The translations under genes and the position numbers were made by a program. Source: Guadua angustifolia (lineage: Eukaryota > Streptophyta > Magnoliopsida > Poales > Poaceae). From it: 64,000 bases of DNA. This document shows, piece after piece, positions 24,815-33,384 of the stretch. Within the stretch, counting starts at the first letter, position 1; every line of letters begins with the position of its first letter. The notes beneath the pieces were generated by a model. That model ran no database searches and was not told where the DNA came from. It worked only from the letters and a program-made list of their open reading frames with translations. The stretch is from assembly GCA_036346375.1 (NCBI GenBank), contig CM070520.1:44907854-44971853 (forward strand), given 5' to 3'.

Positions 24815-25332
24815 TGGGTTGGAAACGGTGGCGCGATGATTTATTTGGAGACGCATTTATCACGGACCGCATGATCGATTTGCAACTACCGTGATGGCCT
24901 AGGTTTTTTTTTCGACGGCGCGGATGAAGGTCCGTTGATCTTGATCCAATGGTCGGCATTTAATCCATTTAAAACTCGACGTTCAAGACAAAGAATCGGG
25001 CCGGGCCCATTATCGCTCACGTGATTTTCTAGCTTTTTCCAATTTAATTTTAAAATAAACCGATTTATTTAGGTAGTAGAAATACTCTAAAATTTCAAGA
25101 AAAATCTCAAACATACTTTGAGATATTCTCGACTTAAGTAAAATATTTTCACCAAAAACTTTGTTTTAAATTTATATATTCATAATTAATTTTGATAGAA
25201 AGCAATATTATTTAATTCGAAATAAATCAAATAAATCTCAGGAAATCCAAATAAATCCAGAAAAATCATAAAATTCATAAATTGCAATAAAATAATATTC
25301 ATAATTAAAAAGCCAATAATTGGGATGTTACA
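24815..25332 (-). repeat. Truncated 5' LTR of the minus-strand Del-like element
   Basis: This copy matches only the first 500 or so bases of the 2.88 kb LTR (compare 19130-19636): 'gatgatttatttggagacg', 'ttgatcttgatccaa', and the terminal 'aattgggatgttaca'. The remaining 2.3 kb is missing, so the deletion removed most of the LTR and probably the primer-binding site. Confidence 0.8.
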
Positions 25333-25337
25333 GTTCG
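25333..25337. repeat. Target-site duplication GTTCG (right copy)
   Basis: GTTCG directly follows the LTR terminus at 25332 and equals 16755-16759. Confidence 0.9.
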
Positions 25338-26717
25338 ATAGGAGGGCGTCTTCGCGGCTAGCAAACCCTAGCGAGTGAAAACCCTAACGACCCCCACACG
25401 AAGGATTCCAACGCCTATGAACTGATACAACACACAGATTTTTACCCAGGTTCAGGCCCCCTAGCCCAGGGTAATAGCCTTACTTCCTGCTAGATTTCTT
25501 ATAGAGCATTTGAAGCTAGCACAGAGTTTCTGGTTACAAGTTCTTCCTCTAGCTCTCTAATGTCCTCCCCTACCCCCCATGCACCAGGGTGCCCTTATAT
25601 AGGCCAAGCTAATGGGGATAGGCAAAAGGGAGGTCATCATGCTGACCCTTGTGCATTTATTACTCCTTCCCGTGCTGTCCCGTTGCTCCAGCCTCATTAA
25701 ATGCCGATGCATGGCTTCGCCGTCCGCCGGATGCGACCCCTTTGTGACGGTAGGTGAAAGGCACCAGATAGGGCCCGCAGAGAATTCTCACAATCAATGG
25801 ACTGACATACAGGCATGCCCTCGACACTCGCGACGATGGAGGAAGGAGACATCGAGGTGAAGCCACTCGCACCGCTTTTTTGCCTCGCAATGGGCGCAGC
25901 ATGGCCTCGCCACTGCTTGTCCGTCAACGCCACGTGATCGGCACTTGTCCGCGGGCGTGTTTCGCCGCTTCGCCCGCCAAAGCCGCCACGTGGCTGGGCG
26001 CCGGGCGAGCAGTATGCCCTCACCACTGCTGCCGGACGCCACGGGCGAAAGACTGCCGGGCGGGCGCTTGCCGCTTCGCCCGCCAGCGCCACGGGATCGG
26101 CGCCGGGCGGTAGGGCGCCTCGCCACTGCGCCGGACGCCACGCGGGCCGGCACTCGCAGTGTGCCGTGCTTCGCCGTCTGGCTCACCAAGCCGCCACGTG
26201 ATCGGGCGGCGGCGCAGTATGCTCGCCACTCGCCGCCGGGCGCCACGTGACTCGCACGACGCTCGCGGGCGTGGTCGCCGCCGTTCGCCAAAGCCGCCAC
26301 GTGGATCGGGCGCCGCGTAATCAGGCTTCGCCACTGCCGCCAGACGCCACGCGATCGGCATCTGCCGGCGGCGCGTTTACCCGCCGTTCGCCAAAGCCGC
26401 CACGCGGATCGGCACGGCGCAGCAGTGCGCTCGCCACTTGCCGCCGGACGCCACGCGACGCAAGATTGCCGGCGGGCGTAGCCGCCGCTTGTCGCCAGTT
26501 ACCACGTGACGGGCGCCGGTGAGCAGCGTGGCGTCTCGCCACTGCCGCTAGACGCCACGCGAACCAAGACTGGCCGGCGGCGTGTTTCGCCGCCCATCCA
26601 CCAAGCCGCCACGTGGACTGGGCGCTAGGCGAGCAGGGCGTCCTCGCCCACCTGCTCGCCGGACGCCACGTGGAATGGCTTTTGTGCGTCGGAGAGGGTA
26701 CCCCAGCGTAGAGTACA
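25338..26717 (-). repeat. LTR-like end of the Tat-like element, with GC-rich tandem array
   Basis: The first 140 bases are homologous to 8150-8319. A 'cttatataggccaa' stretch near 25595 is AT-rich in a promoter-like setting. From about 25870 the sequence becomes a GC-rich array of units about 103 bp long. The right end lies at about 26717, where the copia frame resumes. The piece is best read as one LTR of the 18.6 kb minus-strand element. No gene is supported; the many long frames here on both strands come from the GC-rich repeat. Confidence 0.55.
25870..26690. repeat. GC-rich tandem repeat, about 103-bp period, about 8 units
   Basis: The recurring unit includes 'gccgccacgtgg', 'tcgccactgccgcc' and 'gacgccacgcg'. 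The 'ccgccacgtg' type segment recurs near 25984, 26088, 26191, 26294, 26397, 26498 and 26605, a steady spacing of 101-107 bases. Units differ by many substitutions and small indels. Several contain CACGTG, the G-box core. Confidence 0.8.
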
Positions 26718-27553
26718 CTGACAACTGCAAATCAAACAAACGAAGGAAGGTATTTTTGTTCATCAAAGTAAGTATACAAAAGATTTGCTTCACCGTTTTG
26801 GGATGGAAAACTGTAAGCCGATCACCCATGGGAGGCACTTGCACACTTGATCCAGATGAAGATGGTGAGATGGTTGATCAAAAGGAATATAGAAGCATGA
26901 GAGGTTCATTTTTATATCTCATTGCATCAAGACCAGATATTCAATTTGCTGTGTGCTTGTGTGCTCGCTTTCAAGCTTCCCCATGTGTTTCACATCGACT
27001 GTCATTGCCGGATTTTCCGTATCTTCATGGTACTCAAGACTTTGGCATATGGCTTTCTGCTTCCTCATGCATTAGTTTAAGAGCATTCTCTGATGCTGAT
27101 TTTGGGGGTTGTAGAATTGATAGAAAAAGTACATCTGACTCATGTCACTTCTTGGGTAATTCTCTTATTGCATTGTCATCTAGAAAACAATTTTCTGTTG
27201 CACAATCAACTGCTGAATCTGAATATGTGACTGCTGCTAGTTATTGTTCTCAAATTCTTGGGATCGTAGCTACACTTAAAGATTATGGGGTTAATTTGGA
27301 TAGTGTTCTTCTTTTGTGTGATAACACTAGTGCAATATGCATTGCTAAGAACCCTGTGCAACATTCTAGAACAAAACACATTGAGATTAGATTTCACTTT
27401 CTCAGAGATCATGTAGAAAAGGGAAATATTGTGCTTCATTATGTGGATACTGAACATCAATTGGCAGACATTTTCACTAAACCTTTGTCTTCTTCTCGTT
27501 TTGCTTTTATTCGGGGAGAACTTGGGTTAGTTCATCTGATGGGTTATTTTTGA
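26718..27553 (+). pseudogene. Copia (Sirevirus-like) RT end and RNase H, right piece of the split element
   Basis: From about 26719 the copia frame resumes with LQIKQTKEGIF, then GMENC, and after a frameshift CTLDPDEDGEMVDQKEYRSM and SRPDIQFAVCLCARFQ. RNase H follows: SDADFGGCRIDRKST, the catalytic-region TAESEYVTAASYCSQ, LCDNTSAICIAKNP, RTKHIEIRFHFLRDHV and LADIFTKPL, ending in a TGA at 27551-27553. The region after 'MVDQKEY' is largely open, so decay is modest. The element is split from its RT at 8132 by nested insertions. Confidence 0.9.
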
Positions 27554-28593
27554 GGGGGAGTTTTTGAAGTTTTTGTAATATTTTGTAACATGCCTTTTCT
27601 TTCGTGTGTTTCTTAATTGAAAAACAAAAAAAATAGAAAACAATGAAAAAATAATGAGCATTATATTCCATACACATATGTCATTTGAAGCTATGTCTAT
27701 GTTACAAGGTCTTTGCAACTTCATGTTTATGTATAAATGGTGTAGTTTATGACATGACTATTTAAATGGAATGACAACTTGAATTAAATCTTGTCATGGT
27801 TGAACTTTCTTGGCTATCTTGATCCTGCTCAAAAAAGTGCTAAATATGAAAGTTAAGTGCTAAAGCTAAAAGAATGATTGTTGATAAATGCAAGAACAAG
27901 GTTATGTACTATCGCACTTCTTCTTTATAAGACTGCTTATCATTGCACTTTGATATGAACTTGGAAGTGGTTGTGTATGACCGAAACCATGAAACCTTAA
28001 GCTTGTGATTGCTTGGCATGGTTGAAAAGTACGGCTGATGGTGCATGTAATTCCTTGCAATTGTTATTGTTGCAATCAATTAACGAATCAGTTTTTCAAG
28101 CACAAATAAAGTGCACAAAAAATCAATATTTCCAGATTTTAAGATTGTTGAGAAAGGGAGATCATGCCATGCAAAAAAATCATTAATAGTACTTGATTTC
28201 TAGTTATGCTTACTCTAGATTGTTTATGTATAGATTTGAGGGCGCAAATACTTTTGATAGCATGAATTGGTGATGCAATTATTACATTTGTGGATGACCT
28301 ATAATGCTTAGTATATAAAAAAACTAAAAATAAACAAAAAGATTTTGTTCTCTCTTTTGTATTCTTAATGAATCCATTGTCAAAGAGGGAGAATTTTGGA
28401 GAATGTTGGACATATTGCACATTCACACACATTTTTCTTCTTTTTAGGGGGAGATTATTTCTTCTATTTAGGGGGGGATTTTTCACTTTGCTTTTTGTTT
28501 TTAAAATAAAATTTCTTTAAAAATTTTCTTGTGAGGTGAATGCCAATGTTCAGTTCTAAATGGTGTTGCCAATGTATTCATCAAGGGGGAGAT
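27554..28593 (+). other. Copia 3' non-coding region with multiple polypurine tracts
   Basis: About 1 kb lies between the pol stop and the 3' LTR. It contains several G-rich purine runs: GAGGGGGAG at the stop (27551), and GGGGGAGATT or GGGGGGGATT runs near 28447, 28471 and 28585. A long spacer with repeated polypurine tracts is a recognised hallmark of Sireviruses. No gene is supported. Confidence 0.7.
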
Positions 28594-28730
28594 TGTGAAA
28601 TCATGTGCTGAAAAATTATCTTAGTAATGAAATTGAAATTGCAAAGTGGTTGCGATCATGCCATGTGTTGTGCATGTGCATGTGCTGTTTGAGATGATTA
28701 TTTAATATGCTTGTGATAGCATAATAATGG

Positions 28731-28844
28731 TTTTGCTTGATGCAACGTGCTCATGTGAGTGGTTGCATGGATTGACTTTGATAATGATTTTGCTTGATGC
28801 AATGCGCTCGTGTGAGTGGTTGCATGGATTGACCTTGAGTCAAG
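28731..28844 (+). repeat. 57-bp tandem duplication in the copia LTR
   Basis: Two adjacent 57-bp units both begin 'ttttgcttgatgcaa' (28731 and 28788) and both contain 'gtgagtggttgcatggattgac'. They differ by only a few bases. Confidence 0.9.
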
Positions 28845-29185
28845 TTGTGGACTTGTGCTCGGAAATTGTTTCTTGTTTATTCATGTGCAGGTGTTGCTCG
28901 AGGGCAAACGTGGTCGATGACGGGACCGGAACTATGTTCATGGAGGAACTGAGGTTCGGGACTAGATTCAGGGAGGAATCGAGGTCTTGGTGGTCAAAGA
29001 TGTCATACGGGACGTTCGGGCTAGAGAACATGCACATGGAGACTGGTTAGTCACGTAATTACAGCATGTGGACTGTACATGCGTGCAAGAGTTGTATTTG
29101 GCCATGTTTGGGCCAGGTTGAGATGTATACGAACTCTTTCCATGTTGGAAGTGGAGTTGTATTCAATCTCTTTATGTTTGCTCAG

Positions 29186-29194
29186 TATAAATAG
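29186..29194 (+). promoter_or_regulatory. TATA box of the copia LTR
   Basis: TATAAATAG is a near-consensus plant TATA box inside the LTR. Transcription would be expected to start about 30 bases downstream, near 'atctcctgtttatgtgagc'. Confidence 0.65.
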
Positions 29195-29664
29195 GGGGAG
29201 ATATCTCCTGTTTATGTGAGCGCTCAGGTTTTATGGTTGTACGTACTCTTTTGTTTAGAGTACTGTAACCAGATCAAAGAGAAATAACAAATCCTTCTTG
29301 CAGCCATGTTTCTTGCGTTTGTTCCGGCGGCCATTGTGTTTTTCCTTGATGACTAGAAAACCAAGTTGCGGCCAGAGTGCTCCTGTGTATTGCGAGGAAT
29401 GGCATAAGTAATTTTCATTCGGTCCTGCGTAGTTGATCTATCGTTCGGAGTTTTGGTCCGTCATTGCTTTAAAGATTAATTCTCGTCATTTGTTACTTTA
29501 GTCAAATTGCAAAGGTAATATCTTCAGATCCATAGATCCGATCGTGTTGATTCTTTTTGTGTTAGCTTTGGAATTGAATCTAGTTTTTACAGTTAAAATT
29601 TCACATTGATCTAACGGTTGGATCTTCCGAAATTACTGTTTTAGTGAATGTGTGTCAGTCTATT

Positions 29665-29935
29665 TTTTGAACTGGTCGCCAGACTGCTTGCCCATTGTAG
29701 AAACTGGTCGCCTGACTGCTCTCCAACTACGAAAATGGTTGCCCGACTGCTCTCCAACTGCGAAAGTGGTCGCCCGGCTGCTCTTCAACTACGTGAACTG
29801 GTCTCCCGACTGCATGAACTAGTCTCTCGACTGCGAGAACTGGTCTTCCGTCTACGTGAACTGGTCTCCCAACTGCGTGAACTGGTCTCCGACTGTGTGA
29901 ACTGGTCTCCCAACTGTTTGCCGACTACATAAACT
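29665..29935 (+). repeat. Degenerate short tandem repeat ('gaactggtctcccgactgc' type)
   Basis: At least ten related units of about 20-34 bases, such as 'gaactggtctcccgactgc', follow each other inside the LTR. The later units are shorter. The frame at 29648-29932 reads the repeat as LRELVSRLRELV-like text, but there is no other sign of a gene. Confidence 0.8.
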
Positions 29936-30059
29936 TATCTCCAATCAATTTGAGTTTATTTTGGGGTGTGTTAGAAAAAATATCAAAAATTTTGATTTTA
30001 GCTTCCGCGCAATCATTCACCCCCCTCTGATTGCTACGTTAGTATATTTCGATCCTACA

Positions 30060-31182
30060 CATTGCCTCCTTAGCTTTCAGGCCGGTGATCCTGCCGCTTA
30101 GTTGGTGCATCGATCTGGTTCGAGGCCTATGGTTTCATCGTTCCATTGCACTGTGCTGCAAACATAAAATTGAATCTTCACCCAGCTGTATACGTCCTAA
30201 CAATTGTTTCATGGTAAATCAGTTGTTAATTCTCATGTTGGTGATTGCTGATCTTCCCTGGCGGTATATAGTTGCAGCCTAGATTTGTAGAAGCTTTGGA
30301 AGGCCACCGAGTGGCAAAGCACAAGGAGTAGAACAAGCAGCTGGTAATTTAGAAGAGGATGCTACTCATCTTTCTTTCTGTAAGAGATTAGCATGTGCTT
30401 TAATTGCTTTTTGCAGAAAAGGCTTTTTGCAAAATACAACAATTATGGAGCCAATAGGTCTGATGCACCGATTATTAGAAGAAATTACAGATAATTTCTC
30501 TGAGGGGCGAAAAATTGGTCAAGGTGCATATGGAAAGGTTTACAGAGCGTAAGGGCACATCTGATTTGTAACCAAATTTTATATATTATGTATAAACGTG
30601 ATCAACACATAGTGTAGTGTGCCGAGAAATATACCTGCATCGCATGTTTTTGCCCATAATTGAAGAGTTGGGCAACATAGCCTGATGCTTACATTTTTGT
30701 ACTTGTCGAACGTTATCAGTAGTAATAGATAATAGATAATGAACAGGGAGAGGATACAAACAGAGAAGATATTGCTGTGATGCTCACATGTGGTGCAGGT
30801 ATTTTTCTACTTGTCGAACGTTATCAGTAGTAAATAAACATGATCGATACACAGTGTGGTGTGCCGAGAAATATACCTGCACCACATGTTTTTGCCTATA
30901 ATTGAAGAGTTGCCACGCCATTTTTTTTATACGAGTGCCACACCTTTTGTTGTCGCACCATATTCTCCGTTGGACCCAACGGTACCGTGGGTACGCCTGG
31001 CACCCTCAGACGGCGCGTGTGAGATCCTCAGCGTCGAGCCATTGCAGCTCCGGTTCCCCTTGGGCTTGGAGCCAAACAAATCGATCGGTGAACTCGTGCC
31101 CGCTGCACCTAACCAACCCGAGTCCAATAAAACCGCCGTATTGGCAATGCCCCTGGCAGAATGCATGGCACCAAGGCACTGA
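30060..31182 (+). pseudogene. Truncated tandem copy of the kinase-MSP gene
   Basis: This is a near-identical copy of the start of the gene at 31959. The 5' untranslated intron and exon (30060-30350) match 31571-31850. The first coding exon (from the ATG at about 30453) gives MEPIGLMHRLLEEITDNFSE and the glycine loop IGQGAYGKVYR. Its donor has two extra bases (gagcgtaagg against gagtaagg). The second exon starts alike, but the ATP-binding Lys is lost (AVM in place of AVKM) and the sequence then jumps. The rest of the kinase is missing. A piece of the MSP exon (30968-31083, DPTVPWVRLAPSDG onward) follows. An intron segment of about 80 bp (near 30600-30670) recurs at 30838-30912. Confidence 0.85.
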
Positions 31183-31958
31183 CCATGCGCGCACGTGTTT
31201 CTTTCTTCCTTTTTCTTCATCACGACTCGGTCACCGCGAGCTAGCGTTGGCCAAGCTCATAAATGACCATACGCGTGTTTCTTCCTTCCTTCCTTGCGCG
31301 TGTTAATTTCTTCCTTCCTTTCTTTACACGACACCGTCACCGCGAGCAAGCGTTTACCAAGCTGTTTATCATCATCTCCATGCTTGCCCTGCTGGATCGT
31401 CTCGAGCGCCGGCCGGCGCATATGTAGTTTGACGTGGATGCGATCCTCAATCTAACGGAGCTCGATCGATCCAACTCTCTCCCCTCCCGTCAAGGATCCA
31501 TTTGAGCACGAGCCGACAGGCCTTCCGCTCTCCAGGTTAGTACTACACGTGCTTCTGCAATTAGCATTAATTGCTTCCCTAGCTATCAGGCCGGTGATCC
31601 TGCCGCTTAGTTAGTACATCGATCTGGTTGGATGCCTATCGTTTCATCGTTCCATTGCACCGTGCTGCAAAACACAAAGATTGAACCTTAACCCAGCTGT
31701 ATACGTCCTGACAATTTTTTCATGGTAAATCAGTTGTTCATTCTCATGTTGGTGATTGCTGATCTTCCCTGGCGGTATATGGTTGCATCCTAGATTTGTA
31801 GGATCTTTGGAAGGCCACCGAGTGGCAAAGCACAAGGAGTAGAACAAGCAGCTGGTAATCTAGAAGGGAATACTACTACTCTTCTTTCTTTCTGTAAGAG
31901 ATTAGCATATGCTTTAATTTGCTTTTTGCAGAAAAGGCTTTTGCAAAATACAACAATT
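31183..31958 (+). promoter_or_regulatory. Probable promoter and spliced 5' UTR of the kinase-MSP-WD40 gene
   Basis: The stretch has pyrimidine-rich runs ('cttccttccttgcg') as in many plant core promoters, but no clear TATA box. Likely untranslated exons end at 'ccgctctccag' before a GT near 31537 and at 'caagcagctg' before GTAATC near 31853. The coding exon is entered through TTTTTTGCAG before 31932. Stops in all frames before 31959 make the ATG at 31959 the natural start. The same untranslated exon occurs in the upstream broken copy. Confidence 0.5.
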
Positions 31959-33384
31959 ATGGAACCAATAGGTCTGACGCACCGACTATTAGAAGAAATT
32001 ACAGATAATTTCTCTGAGGAGCGAAAAATTGGTCAAGGTGCATATGGAAAGGTTTACAGAGTAAGGGCACATCTGATTTGTAACCAAATTTTATATATTA
32101 TGCATAAACGTGATCAACACATAGTGTAGTGTGCCGAGAAATATACCTGCACCGCATGTTTTTGCCCATAATTGAAGAGTTGGGCAACATAACCTGATGC
32201 TTACATTTTTCTACTTGTCGAACGTTATCAGTAGTAATAGATAATAGATAATGAACAGGGAGAGGATACAAACGGAGAAGAAATTGCTGTGAAGATGCTT
32301 CATTATGTTGGGCCAGGACTTGACGATAAGCAATTCCAGAATGAGTTTGATAGCCTTAGGAAGCTTAATCATCAAAATATTGTCAAGTTAATTGGCTACT
32401 GCTATGAAACACAACACAGGCATATAGAGCTCAATGGAAGAACAATTTTTGCTGAACAGACATACAGAGCGCTCTGCTTGGAGTATTTGCACAATGGGAG
32501 CCTTCAGAAGCTTCTTTCTGGTATAATGGCGGTCCACTTCGACTCTTATTTATCATGTGAAGATGAATAGTTGTCGATATTTGCATTACATAAATACTCT
32601 ATTTGTGTCATTTCTGCAGATGAATGTGATGGACTTGACTGGCACACACGTTACAAAATTATCAGGGGGACTTGTGAGGGTTTAAAATACCTCCATGAGG
32701 GGTTCGAAAAAACTATTTACCATTTGGACCTAAAACCTGACAATATATTGCTGGATAAAAACATGGTGCCAAAACTTGCAGATTTTGGTTTGTCAATGCT
32801 CTTCAGTAATGAACACACCCGGACCACACAGAGGCCTATAGGAACATTGTAAGTTTAATGCCTCGTGTGAGTGCTAGTCAACCAAAATGTGCTTACTACA
32901 TATTCATTGTACCTGTTATGTTTATGATGCCATGCAGCGGATACCTGCCACCAGAATACATAGAGAGAGGTTTAGTCTCAAAGAAGTTAGACATATTTAG
33001 CTTGGGTGTTGTAATGATAAAGATAATCTCAGGACCCAATGGCCGCTCCAAAAGCGCCGAAATGCCTCCCCAAGAAGTTATTGATCTAGTGAGAAATTCT
33101 ATTTCTCTTTATCAAGATCATTGGTTATTTTTAACAAATACTATGCTATAGTTCATATTTGTATAGTACCGTTCCTACTTTACATTCTGATTCCACAGGT
33201 ACATGCAAACTGGAGGAACAGGTTGCAAGCAAAATGGAGTGGTTCCTCACTGGAGGCATATTGCCAACAAGTCATAAGATGCACGCAGATAGCATTGAGC
33301 TGCATGGAGATTGACAGGCACAATAGGCCGGATATAGTGGATATCATCCAGAAACTGACAGAGATGGAAACTGCGACTGACGAG
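31959..33384 (+). other. Kinase domain exons (residues 1-310)
   Basis: Five exons. The glycine loop is IGQGAYGKVYR (24-34), the ATP-binding Lys is K46 in EEIAVKM, and the helix-C Glu lies in FQNEFDSL. The catalytic loop is HLDLKPDN (156-163), where Leu replaces the Arg of HRD, so this is a non-RD kinase. DFG is intact (176-178), and the activation segment runs through RPIGTFGYLPPEY. The ending RPDIVDIIQKLTEME is the usual last helix. All catalytic residues are present, so activity is plausible. The N-terminus has no ectodomain, unlike receptor kinases of the same type. A truncated Stowaway-like MITE lies in the following intron (about 33512). Confidence 0.9.

Larger units (their letters stand above)
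16760..25332 (-). mobile_element. Del/Tekay-like gypsy element, minus strand, 8.57 kb with TSD GTTCG
   Basis: A whole integrated element can be delimited: 3' LTR at 16760-19636, internal region with gag-pol reading right to left (about 24100 down to 19850), and a 5' LTR reduced to about 520 bp (about 24815-25332). Both outer ends carry TG/CA and the flanking duplication GTTCG. The coding order is gag, protease, reverse transcriptase, RNase H, integrase. It inserted into the 5' LTR of the Tat-like element: joining 16754 to 25338 restores a sequence parallel to 8133-8319. Confidence 0.85.
28594..30059 (+). repeat. 3' LTR of the Sirevirus-like copia element (about 1466 bp)
   Basis: It starts TGTGAAATCATGTGCTG straight after the last polypurine tract and ends 'ttcgatcctaca'. 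The 'attcacccccctctgattgcta' string just before the end is common in this group. It contains a TATA box (29186-29194), a 57-bp tandem duplication (28731-28844) and a decayed short-unit repeat (29665-29935). Directly after it, host sequence homologous to 31570 onward begins, so the element inserted into an intron of the duplicated kinase-family gene. Confidence 0.8.

Noticed and set aside
25697..26844. Several long overlapping frames on both strands
   Set aside because: All come from the 103-bp GC-rich tandem array; no single frame is preferred and none holds a domain.
29648..29932. 94-codon frame with LRELVSRL-type repeats
   Set aside because: The heptad-like look results from a short DNA repeat in the copia LTR, not from a coiled-coil gene.
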